From Clostridia bacterium (lineage in GTDB: Bacteria; Bacillota; Clostridia; Oscillospirales; CAG-272), in NCBI GenBank assembly GCA_017416885.1, contig JAFQAM010000203.1:1-12807 (forward strand): a stretch of DNA of 12,807 nt. The letters are read 5' to 3'. The notes beneath the pieces were generated by a model. The model saw only the letters and a program-made list of their open reading frames with translations. It was not told where the DNA came from and did no database searches. The translations under genes and the position numbers were made by a program. Shown piece after piece: positions 6,554 to 12,807 of this stretch (the first letter of the stretch is position 1; the number at the start of each line of letters is the position of its first letter).

Positions 6554-7791
6554 TGAAATACGGACTGATAGGAGAGCATTTAAAGCATAGCTTCTCAAAG
6601 ATAATACACGAGGAAATCGGCGACTATGTGTATGAAATTAAGGAAATAGAGCCTCAAAATGTTGATAGCTTTATGAAAGCTAAGGACTTTAAAGCCATCA
6701 ATGTTACAATACCGTACAAGGAAACCGTAATCCCTTATCTTGACTATATAGACGATAGCGCGAAAAAGATAGGCGCGGTTAATACAATTGTCAATAATAA
6801 CTTCAAGCTATACGGCTATAATACCGACTATTCGGGAATGAAAGCGTTAGCTATGAAAATCGGGCTTGAAATCAAGGATAAAAAGGTATTGATTATCGGT
6901 ACAGGCGGTACATCCAAGACCGCTACCGCAGTAGTTACCGATATGGGAGCCAAGGAAATTATATATGTATCAAATATTCAGGTTGAATGCGCATATTCCT
7001 ATGAGGAGGTGTACGCAAATCATACCGATGCAGAAATAATTTTCAATACATCCCCTGTTGGAATGTATCCAAAAAATGACGGTATTCCAATTGACCTCTC
7101 CAAATTTCCAAGACTTGAGGGACTACTTGATGTAGTTTACAATCCTATCAGAACAAATTTAGTTATCGAAGCCCAAAGACTTGGAATAAAAGCCGAGGGC
7201 GGACTATATATGTTAGGCGCGCAGGCAGTATATGCATATGAGCATTTTATGGCGACAAGTGTGGATAAATCACTGTGCGATAGCATATTTAAAAAGGTTT
7301 TAGCCGAAAAGGATAACATAGTTTTAACGGGAATGCCATCCTCGGGCAAAACCACAGTGGGCAAGGTGTTAGCCCAAAAAACAGGCAAGACCTTCGTTGA
7401 CACCGATGATGAAATCGTAAAGAAAATAGGAATGGATATTCCATCATATTTTGCCAAATACGGCGAAGCGGAATTCAGAAAGGTTGAAAGCGAGGTAATT
7501 AAGGAGCTTTCCCCTAAAAATTCCTTAATTATAGCCACAGGTGGCGGTGCAATCCTGAATTACGATAACATAAGACGCTTAAAGCAAAACGGCAAAATCT
7601 ATTTTATAAACAGAAGCCTTGAAAATCTCACTCCAACAAGCGACAGACCTCTTTCAAGTGATGTTTCAGCTCTTGAAAAAAGATATAACGAAAGGTATCC
7701 TATCTATATTTCAACCGCCGACACAGTAATTGACGGAAACTCCACTGTGGAGGATGTTGCAAATGCAATTTACGGAGAATATATAAAATGA
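6553..7791 (+). CDS. aroE-aroK: Fused shikimate dehydrogenase - shikimate kinase
   Basis: One 412-residue chain carries pathway steps 4 and 5. I place the start at 6553 (TAATG overlap with aroC, ribosome site AAAAGGA at 6538-6544); an in-frame ATG at 6481 would add 24 residues read out of frame through aroC and spoil the canonical MKYGLIG start. Residues 1 to about 250 are AroE: S13/S15 for shikimate, catalytic K56 in TIPYK, D92 in YNTD, and a Rossmann loop GTGGTSKTA from G116. Residues about 253-412 are AroK: P-loop GMPSSGKT (260-267), DTDD (283-286), R309, TGGG (329-332) and lid R365 in SDRPL. The usual NRT-type basic motif after the second Rossmann strand is replaced by VSNIQVE (139-145). 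The next gene overlaps by 4 nt (ATGA). Confidence 0.95.
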   Translation: MKYGLIGEHLKHSFSKIIHEEIGDYVYEIKEIEPQNVDSFMKAKDFKAINVTIPYKETVIPYLDYIDDSAKKIGAVNTIVNNNFKLYGYNTDYSGMKALAMKIGLEIKDKKVLIIGTGGTSKTATAVVTDMGAKEIIYVSNIQVECAYSYEEVYANHTDAEIIFNTSPVGMYPKNDGIPIDLSKFPRLEGLLDVVYNPIRTNLVIEAQRLGIKAEGGLYMLGAQAVYAYEHFMATSVDKSLCDSIFKKVLAEKDNIVLTGMPSSGKTTVGKVLAQKTGKTFVDTDDEIVKKIGMDIPSYFAKYGEAEFRKVESEVIKELSPKNSLIIATGGGAILNYDNIRRLKQNGKIYFINRSLENLTPTSDRPLSSDVSALEKRYNERYPIYISTADTVIDGNSTVEDVANAIYGEYIK

Positions 7792-8231
7792 AAATTTTAG
7801 TTTTAAACGGACCTAATATAAATATGTTAGGCATAAGAGAGCCACATATATACGGAAGCAATACCTATCAGAATTTGATTGATAAAATACAAGACTATTG
7901 CGACAAAAAAGGCGTAGATGTGTCGTTTTTTCAGTCAAATCACGAGGGCGCACTGGTTGATGCAATCCAACAGGCGTATTTTGATAAAATAGACGGAATT
8001 GTATTTAATCCCGCCGCATATACACATACAAGCGTAGCAATTTTAGACGCAATAAAAGCCGTATCAATCCCAACCGTTGAGGTTCATATCTCAAAGGTAG
8101 AGGAAAGAGACAGCTTCCGTCAAATAAGCTACATAAGAGAAATAGCTATAAAAACAATAACAGGAAAAGGCTTCGACGGCTACTTAGAGGCGGTCGATGC
8201 TTTAATAATCAATAATGAAAGTAAAAATTGA
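7788..8231 (+). CDS. aroQ: Type II 3-dehydroquinate dehydratase
   Basis: The enzyme dehydrates 3-dehydroquinate to 3-dehydroshikimate, step 3. It is the small dodecamer-forming type II enzyme, unrelated to AroD. The N-terminal LNGPNINMLGIREPHIYG contains the essential R17 and catalytic Tyr22. Substrate-binding N74 and H80 lie in NPAAYTHTS, and H100 lies in EVHIS. The 147-residue length is typical. The ribosome site GGAGA (7774-7778) lies in the end of aroE-aroK. The start overlaps that gene in ATGA, and the 3' end overlaps aroA by 17 nt. Confidence 0.97.
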   Translation: MKILVLNGPNINMLGIREPHIYGSNTYQNLIDKIQDYCDKKGVDVSFFQSNHEGALVDAIQQAYFDKIDGIVFNPAAYTHTSVAILDAIKAVSIPTVEVHISKVEERDSFRQISYIREIAIKTITGKGFDGYLEAVDALIINNESKN

Positions 8232-9432
8232 ACCAAGCATAGCAAGCGGCGAAATTAAAGCGCCGCCTTCAAAAAGCTATGCGCACAGATATTTAATTGC
8301 TTCTGCGTTAGCCAAGGGCGAAAGCATAATTGAGGGCATTATAAGCAGTGACGATATGGAAGCCACCGTAAAATGCGCTTCAGCCTTGGATGTGTCTGTA
8401 AATCGCCAAAATGATACTGTATTAGTTAAGTCAAACGGACTAAGTAAAGAAGCAAAAAACAGAGAATTTTACTGTAACGAAAGCGGTAGCACATTAAGAT
8501 TTTTTATTCCAATCGCTCTTGCCTTAGGAGGTAAAAGTACATTTTACGGCACAGAAAGGCTTATTTCCCGTGGCATTAGTGTCTATGAGGATATTTGCAG
8601 GGAGCAAAATATTTCAGTTGAAAAATATGCTGATAAAATCATATTTAACGGCAAGCTTCACTCAGGCGAATTTAATGTGCGAGGAGATATAAGCAGCCAG
8701 TTTATTACAGGACTTTTATTTGCATTGCCACTGCTTAACGGTGATAGCGTAATCAATATTACAACCGATTTAGAAAGCGGAAGCTATATTGATATTACTA
8801 TTGATGTCTTATCACAGTTCGGCATTGAAATTATAAGAGAAAATAAAACATTTTATGTAAAGGGAAACCAACAGTATCAAAGCAAGAATATAGCAGTTGA
8901 GGGCGATATGTCAAACGGCGCATTTTTAGACGCATTTAATTTTTTAGGCGGTAATGTGTCTGTAATTGGCTTAAATCCACATTCAAAGCAAGGGGACAGT
9001 GTCTATAAATCCATAATGGAAAAGCTAAAATCATCAGCCCCCGAAATCAGCTTAAAGGATTGCCCCGACTTAGCGCCTGTTCTGTTTACAATCGCAGGCA
9101 TATGCAACGGCGCTACATTTACCGATACCAAAAGGCTGAAAATCAAGGAAAGCGATAGAGCCGAGGTAATGGCTAAGGAGCTTAAAAAGTTCGGCATTTT
9201 AGTTGATGTCAAGGAAAACTCCGTAACAGTACATAAATGCGAATTAAAGACACCTACTGAGATTTTATGCGGTCATAATGACCATAGAATAGTTATGGCG
9301 CTTTCAGTAATCTCAACAATTTACGGCGGAGAGATTGAAGGATGTCAGGCTGTTAACAAAAGCTACCCCAATTTTTTTGAGGACATAAGAAAAATAGGCG
9401 TTAAATTTGAGGTAAACAATGAAGATAATTAA
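8215..9432 (+). CDS. aroA: 3-phosphoshikimate 1-carboxyvinyltransferase (EPSP synthase)
   Basis: The enzyme joins shikimate-3-phosphate and PEP to give EPSP, step 6. Substrate-binding K20 and R25 lie in APPSKSYAHR. Catalytic residues are D285 (CPDLAP; E. coli D313) and E312 (KESDR; E. coli E341), with R358 in NDHR. The glyphosate-contact loop, NAGTAMRP in E. coli, is ESGSTLRF here (89-96), so the position of E. coli P101 is Phe. At 405 residues it is a little shorter than E. coli AroA. The start overlaps aroQ by 17 nt. No clear ribosome site lies within 15 nt upstream (the nearest is GAGG at 8187-8190), so it probably depends on translation of aroQ. Confidence 0.96.
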   Translation: MKVKIEPSIASGEIKAPPSKSYAHRYLIASALAKGESIIEGIISSDDMEATVKCASALDVSVNRQNDTVLVKSNGLSKEAKNREFYCNESGSTLRFFIPIALALGGKSTFYGTERLISRGISVYEDICREQNISVEKYADKIIFNGKLHSGEFNVRGDISSQFITGLLFALPLLNGDSVINITTDLESGSYIDITIDVLSQFGIEIIRENKTFYVKGNQQYQSKNIAVEGDMSNGAFLDAFNFLGGNVSVIGLNPHSKQGDSVYKSIMEKLKSSAPEISLKDCPDLAPVLFTIAGICNGATFTDTKRLKIKESDRAEVMAKELKKFGILVDVKENSVTVHKCELKTPTEILCGHNDHRIVMALSVISTIYGGEIEGCQAVNKSYPNFFEDIRKIGVKFEVNNEDN

Positions 9433-10276
9433 CGATGTAAAATTTTTAATAGTAGGCCTTGGCTTAATCGGCGGTAGCTATGCTCAAGCATTAACCGATT
9501 TAGGCTATGAGGTAGGCGCGATTACAAGAAGCCAGTCTTCAATTGATTATGCCGTAGAAAATAAGCTTATCGCCCACGGCACAACAAAAATTGATAAGGA
9601 CTACATAAGCCAATTTGATGTAGTTATATTTGCTCTGTATCCAAAGGTGCTTATTGATTGGATTGAGAAAAATCAATCCTGCTTCAAAAGCGGAGCGCTG
9701 CTTACCGATGTTACAGGCGTAAAGGGCCCGATAGTCTATAAAATCCAAGATATATTAAGAGACGATGTAGAATTTGTAGGCGCTCACCCAATGGCGGGTA
9801 AAGAGGTTTACGGCGTGCAAAACGCAGATAAATCAATTTTCAGAAATGCTAACTATATTGTAACCCCAACTGAAAAAAATACAAAGGAAGCCATCGAGGA
9901 ATGTAAACAGCTTGGCAAAATTTTAGGCTTTAAAACAATTGCCGAGCTATCCCCCGAGAAGCACGATGAAATGATAGGCTTTCTATCTCAGCTCACACAC
10001 TGTATTGCAGTTTCACTTATGACCTGTAAGGAGTCCGAGCATCTTGTTGACTATACAGGTGACTCATTCAGAGACCTTACACGAATTGCAAAAATCAATG
10101 ATGAAATGTGGAGCGAGCTGTTCCTATTAAATAAGGACGAGCTGCTTTCACAAATGGATTTATTTATGGATAAATTCAAATCCCTTCGCGACTCAATCGA
10201 AAATGAGGACAAGGAAAAAATGAAGGAAATAATGAGACTATCGACAGTACGCCGTAGCCTCTTTGATAAAAAATAA
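9419..10276 (+). CDS. tyrA: Prephenate dehydrogenase
   Basis: The enzyme oxidatively decarboxylates prephenate to 4-hydroxyphenylpyruvate for tyrosine synthesis. The dinucleotide loop GLGLIGGS is at 13-20. GAHPMAGKE (121-129) and the active-site His in LTHC (H194) are present. R218 in DSFRDLTRIA is the expected prephenate-binding Arg. At 285 residues it is a core enzyme with neither a chorismate mutase nor an ACT domain. After the second Rossmann strand it has AITRS (34-38) rather than an acidic residue, which hints at NADP or mixed cofactor use. It overlaps aroA by 14 nt and has its own ribosome site GAGGT (9409-9413). Confidence 0.94.
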   Translation: MKIINDVKFLIVGLGLIGGSYAQALTDLGYEVGAITRSQSSIDYAVENKLIAHGTTKIDKDYISQFDVVIFALYPKVLIDWIEKNQSCFKSGALLTDVTGVKGPIVYKIQDILRDDVEFVGAHPMAGKEVYGVQNADKSIFRNANYIVTPTEKNTKEAIEECKQLGKILGFKTIAELSPEKHDEMIGFLSQLTHCIAVSLMTCKESEHLVDYTGDSFRDLTRIAKINDEMWSELFLLNKDELLSQMDLFMDKFKSLRDSIENEDKEKMKEIMRLSTVRRSLFDKK

Positions 10277-10306
10277 TTGTAGAATATATTAAGGAGGAAT
10301 GAAGCT

Positions 10307-11335
10307 ATGAATATGGACTTCAAAAGAAAATTACCTACACCAAAGGAAGTAAAGGAAATGTATCCTATTTCCGATGAAATATCAAGGGTAAAAGCAGAAA
10401 ATGACAAGGAAATTAGCGCTATATTTACAGGCGAAAGCAAAAAGCTTGCTTTAGTTATAGGCCCTTGCTCAGCGGACAGAGAGGATGCGGTGCTTGATTA
10501 TATTTCAAGACTGCGCAAGGTTCAGGAGCAGGTTAAGGATAAAATTGTAATTATCCCAAGAATTTACACAAATAAGCCAAGAACAACAGGTGACGGCTAT
10601 AAGGGAATGCTTCACCAGCCAAACCCAAACGAAAAGCCTGATATGCTGAAGGGACTTATAGCAATCAGAAAGCTTCATATGAAGGCGATTGAGGAAACAG
10701 GCTTTACCTGCGCTGATGAAATGCTATATCCTGAAAATCATAGATATCTTTCAGACCTGCTTTCTTATGTGGCAGTAGGTGCGCGCTCAGCTGAGGACCA
10801 ACAACACAGACTTACCGCCAGCGGACTTGATATTCCGGTAGGTATGAAAAATCCAACAGGCGGCGATATTTCTGTTATGATGAACTCAATTACCGCAGGA
10901 CAGCATCCACACACATTTATCTACCGCGGCTGGGAGGTAGAAAGCAAGGGAAATCCCCTTACACACGCAATCCTTCGTGGCTATGTAGATAAATACGGTC
11001 GTTCATTCCCTAACTATCACTATGAGGATTTAATAAATCTTTGCGAATGCTATGCAAAAACAAATCTTGTTAATCCGGGCGTAGTAGTTGATGCCAACCA
11101 CGCTAACTCAGGCAAAAAGTGGGCAGAGCAAACAAGAATTTGTAAGGAAATCCTTCATAGCACAAGACATAATAATGATGTGTTCAATTTAGTTAAGGGA
11201 CTTATGATTGAATCCTATATTGAGGACGGCTGCCAAAAGGCAGAAGAATGCGTTTACGGTAAGTCAATCACCGACCCGTGCTTAGGCTGGGAAAAGACAG
11301 AAAAGCTCATCCTTGAGCTTGCTGACTTAAGATAA
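10307..11335 (+). CDS. aroF: 3-deoxy-7-phosphoheptulonate (DAHP) synthase, class I alpha (AroF/G/H type)
   Basis: The enzyme condenses erythrose-4-phosphate and PEP, step 1 and usual control point of the pathway. GPCSAD with metal ligand C54 (52-57), RIYTNKPRTTGDGYKG (from R85), KNPTGGD (from K181) and DANHANSGK (from D262) mark the AroF/G/H family; the first two differ from E. coli in the clostridial manner. The 342-residue length, with an N-terminal arm of about 45 residues, fits the feedback-regulated alpha subtype. The inhibiting amino acid cannot be read from the sequence, so the aroF symbol is a convention here. It starts 30 nt after tyrA with the strongest ribosome site of the operon, AAGGAGG (10291-10297). 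It is the last gene, so the first pathway step is encoded at the 3' end. Confidence 0.94.
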   Translation: MNMDFKRKLPTPKEVKEMYPISDEISRVKAENDKEISAIFTGESKKLALVIGPCSADREDAVLDYISRLRKVQEQVKDKIVIIPRIYTNKPRTTGDGYKGMLHQPNPNEKPDMLKGLIAIRKLHMKAIEETGFTCADEMLYPENHRYLSDLLSYVAVGARSAEDQQHRLTASGLDIPVGMKNPTGGDISVMMNSITAGQHPHTFIYRGWEVESKGNPLTHAILRGYVDKYGRSFPNYHYEDLINLCECYAKTNLVNPGVVVDANHANSGKKWAEQTRICKEILHSTRHNNDVFNLVKGLMIESYIEDGCQKAEECVYGKSITDPCLGWEKTEKLILELADLR

Positions 11336-11376
11336 TAAATAAAAGACTATTGCATTAAAGTCAAATTGCACAAAAT

Positions 11377-11494
11377 AAGCCTTCTCCTGTGGGAGAAGGG
11401 GGACCACGAAGTGGTGGATGAGGAGTAAATTTCGCACGATAAACACCTTATCCGTCTCATTTCAGCATCCACCTTCTCCTGTGGGAGAAGGCTT
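11377..11494. repeat. Miniature inverted-repeat-like intergenic element
   Basis: Two identical 20-bp hairpins, CCTTCTCC-TGTG-GGAGAAGG, lie at 11380-11399 and 11472-11491. Because each is nearly self-complementary, the outer arms also pair with each other: AAGCCTTCTCC (11377-11387) with GGAGAAGGCTT (11484-11494). Inside are a small hairpin ACCAC-GAA-GTGGT (11403-11415) and an inner pair GGTGGATG (11413-11420) with CATCCACC (11466-11473). The motif string CTTCTCC...GAAGTGG...GGATGAGG resembles dispersed intergenic repeats I associate with clostridial genomes. No reading frame of note is inside. I could not identify a clear target-site duplication. It fills most of the 230-bp gap between the convergent aro operon and AraC gene. 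Confidence 0.65.
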
Positions 11495-11498
11495 TTTT
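11472..11498 (+). terminator. Rho-independent terminator of the aro operon, supplied by the repeat element
   Basis: The right hairpin of the element (11472-11491) is followed by C and six T (11493-11498). It lies about 135 nt beyond the DAHP synthase stop. Read on the other strand, the left hairpin (11399-11380) is followed by CTTATTTTG, so the element may also stop transcripts of the AraC gene coming from the right. Confidence 0.75.
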
Positions 11499-11565
11499 AT
11501 TTTGAACAATTAACTTTTTTCAACGCAACAGCCTCTTATTTTTTATGTAAATAATGAAGTACCTG

Positions 11566-12399
11566 TTATTTGTACTTTTTTCTATATTCCAAGGGAGATA
11601 TTCCCATATGCTTTTTAAAAATCTTACTGAAAAAGTATTGATCCTTATATCCTACCGATGCGCCTATTGAGCTTACTTGCATATCTGTCGCCACAAGCAG
11701 CTCACAAGCCTTGCTCAACCGTAGCATTAAAATATACTCACTTGGTGCTTTTTTCGTCTCATTAGAAAATAGCGTAATAAATCTTGAATTACTTAAGCCC
11801 TCCATTTTCGCAAGAGAAGGAATTTCAATTTTTTCCATATAATGTGCGTGAATATATTTAATTGATTCCTTAAGCGTACGGTATCCCTCACTTCTTACTC
11901 TTGCCATTGCAATAGTTAATAAAATTTGCTCAAACAGGCAAGATAGTGAATACTGTAAAAATGGCGCATTAGTCATATATTGCTCATCCATTTTATCAAA
12001 AAGAGAACGAACCTTATTTGAATAGTCAAGCTCAACCGTATATGGCATAGTGGAAAAGCCCATATCATCAAGCAGCCTTTTAGCGTGTGAGCCTGTAAAG
12101 TGAACACAAACATAGCTTGACGGCGGATCTCCCCAATAATGATACTTATACTTAGGCGGAAAAATAACAACAGAGCCGGGTCCAAACCGCTTTGTTATAC
12201 CGTCAATGCTTGCATTAAATATTCCACCTGTAACATATATGAAGAAATAATCGTCTCTGCCTTGACAGTTATATGTGTCATACGCAAATGGCTCACCTTG
12301 AAAACAATCGTTTAAATGATTTATTACTAACGGATATTCATTTGACTCCTTGCTAAAAATGTTTAAAATATCAACGCTTCTTAAATACAGCTTTTCCAA
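11566..12399 (-). CDS. AraC-family transcriptional regulator
   Basis: An N-terminal cupin-like sensing domain (about residues 15-150; FFIYVTGG, GPGSVVIFPP, YVCVHF) is joined to a C-terminal double helix-turn-helix of about 100 residues. The second helix-turn-helix has the AraC hallmark ending VGYKDQYFFSKIFKKHMGISPLEYRK. There is no ATG start. I choose TTG at 12399 (277 residues), placed 7 nt after AGGTGGGG. A longer frame from TTG at 12426 would put that ribosome site inside the gene. Such regulators often sense sugars and control neighbouring genes, but the ligand cannot be named. It is divergent from the secreted-protein gene, whose promoter appears to overlap its own, so that gene is the most likely target. 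Confidence 0.92.
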   Translation of the reverse strand: MEKLYLRSVDILNIFSKESNEYPLVINHLNDCFQGEPFAYDTYNCQGRDDYFFIYVTGGIFNASIDGITKRFGPGSVVIFPPKYKYHYWGDPPSSYVCVHFTGSHAKRLLDDMGFSTMPYTVELDYSNKVRSLFDKMDEQYMTNAPFLQYSLSCLFEQILLTIAMARVRSEGYRTLKESIKYIHAHYMEKIEIPSLAKMEGLSNSRFITLFSNETKKAPSEYILMLRLSKACELLVATDMQVSSIGASVGYKDQYFFSKIFKKHMGISPLEYRKKYK

Positions 12400-12406
12400 G
12401 TTCAGT

Positions 12407-12414
12407 CCCCACCT
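12407..12414 (-). promoter_or_regulatory. Ribosome binding site that decides the AraC-type gene start
   Basis: On the minus strand AGGTGGGG lies 7 nt before TTG (12399-12397). It favours this TTG over the upstream in-frame TTG at 12426, which has no purine-rich site at the right distance. Confidence 0.65.
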
Positions 12415-12463
12415 TTTAATTATCAAATAGTAAAATAATACAAATTTTTGCTAAAATAATCTA

Positions 12464-12492
12464 TTTACATAGCGCTACAATAATTATAAAAT
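12464..12492 (+). promoter_or_regulatory. Candidate promoter of the secreted-protein gene, overlapping the opposite one
   Basis: TTTACA (12464-12469) and TAAAAT (12487-12492) are 17 bp apart and would give a leader of about 80 nt. An alternative is TTGTCA (12505-12510) with TATTAA (12527-12532) at 16 bp. Either one overlaps the minus-strand promoter. The match is weaker than for the other promoters here. Confidence 0.4.
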
Positions 12493-12511
12493 ATAAATGT
12501 GGAATTGTCAA
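12483..12511 (-). promoter_or_regulatory. Consensus sigma-A promoter of the AraC-type gene
   Basis: Read on the minus strand, TTGACA (12511-12506) and TATAAT (12488-12483) are 17 bp apart, a full consensus match. The start of transcription would fall near 12476, on the 8-bp palindrome TAGCGCTA (12470-12477), which is a possible operator. The leader is about 75 nt. Confidence 0.85.
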
Positions 12512-12578
12512 TATTTTCGTATATTTTATTAACAAATTGGTAAAAGCCACAAAAATTAATTTTATAAGGAGAAAAGCA

Positions 12579-12807
12579 ATGAAAAAGAAATTATTACTAA
12601 TTTCATTAATGGTAGCGCTTTTTGTTTGCCTATTTGCAATAACAGTAAGCGCCGAGATTATCGTACTCGATACCGATCCGGGACTTGATTGCGATGCAAG
12701 CCTTGTATCAACACTTGATGTTGATGCATACAACAATTCAACAGTAGCTGACAAGGAGTCAAGAGTTGTATTAACCGACGGAGCAAGATTCTATGTATTT
12801 CCTGCAT
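12579..12807 (+). CDS. Secreted protein, N-terminal part (cut by the window edge)
   Basis: The ATG at 12579 follows AAGGAGA (12566-12572) and the frame stays open for 76 codons to the right edge. Residues 1-25 are a Sec signal peptide: MKKK, a hydrophobic stretch, and a likely signal peptidase I cleavage after VSA. There is no lipobox Cys, so the product should be released or held by a domain not visible here. The mature start has a run of alternating acidic residues, LDTDPGLDCDA, then SRVVLTDGARFYVFPA. The latter reminds me of the N-termini of some clostridial leucine-rich-repeat surface proteins, but too little is present to assign a family. It is divergent from the AraC-type gene. Confidence 0.85.
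   Translation, partial: MKKKLLLISLMVALFVCLFAITVSAEIIVLDTDPGLDCDASLVSTLDVDAYNNSTVADKESRVVLTDGARFYVFPA

Noticed and set aside
10299..10310. A three-codon frame, ATG AAG CTA TGA, whose stop overlaps the DAHP synthase start, as a possible leader peptide.
   Set aside because: Its ATG is only one base from the Shine-Dalgarno sequence, too close for initiation, and the peptide has no aromatic codons. The main ATG at 10307 is ideally spaced.
1042..11374. A 16-bp match with one mismatch, AGTCAAAATGCACAAA at 1042 and AGTCAAATTGCACAAA at 11359, in two intergenic regions, possibly a shared regulator site.
   Set aside because: In an AT-rich window of this size about one such 15/16 match is expected by chance, and the second copy lies downstream of genes rather than near a promoter.
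12579..12807. The motif LDTDPGLDCDA near the mature start of the secreted protein resembles the DTDPGxDD signature of nucleoside hydrolases.
   Set aside because: The residues that follow do not continue like a nucleoside hydrolase (no LALA...GNV-type stretch), the spacing of acidic residues differs, and a signal peptide precedes it. Chance similarity of an acidic stretch is more likely.

Overview
The window is AT-rich DNA from a low-GC Gram-positive bacterium, most likely an uncultured or gut member of the Clostridia (Oscillospiraceae/Ruminococcaceae-like). This rests on strong Shine-Dalgarno sites, textbook sigma-A promoters (three with a 17-bp spacer and near-perfect boxes), Rho-independent terminators, a lipoprotein signal and clostridial-style variants of the aromatic-pathway enzymes. 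The taxonomic placement is inference; no rRNA or tRNA gene is present.

Layout. (1) 1-947 holds the 3' part of ftsH, entering from the left edge and closed by a terminator. (2) 1029-3162 is a self-contained unit: paired inverted repeats, a consensus promoter, one gene for a 649-residue lipoprotein built of about twelve Cys/His-rich repeats, and a terminator. (3) 3204-11335 is one tightly packed operon of eight genes behind a perfect TTGACA-17-TATAAT promoter: pheA, aroB, aroC, an aroE-aroK fusion, aroQ, aroA, tyrA and a DAHP synthase gene. (4) 11377-11498 is a hairpin-rich element, resembling a miniature inverted-repeat element, between convergent genes; it ends in a terminator. (5) 11566-12399 on the minus strand is an AraC-type regulator. 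It is divergent from a secreted-protein gene that runs off the right edge, and the two promoters appear to overlap.

How the genes work together. The operon encodes all seven shikimate-pathway steps: DAHP synthase, AroB, AroQ, AroE, AroK, AroA and AroC. It adds chorismate mutase/prephenate dehydratase (PheA) and prephenate dehydrogenase (TyrA). Erythrose-4-phosphate plus PEP can therefore be taken to phenylpyruvate and 4-hydroxyphenylpyruvate from one transcript, with only an aminotransferase missing. The only chorismate mutase visible is the PheA N-terminal domain, so tyrosine synthesis appears to depend on it as well. Genes aroB through tyrA are joined by overlaps of 1-17 nt, which implies translational coupling. 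The DAHP synthase gene has its own very strong ribosome binding site.

The least explained object is the Cys/His-repeat lipoprotein. Its repeat plan (single Cys, Cys pair, then His plus usually an aromatic residue) suggests metal binding or disulfide-stabilised modules on the cell surface. Its codon use also differs clearly from that of the aro genes.
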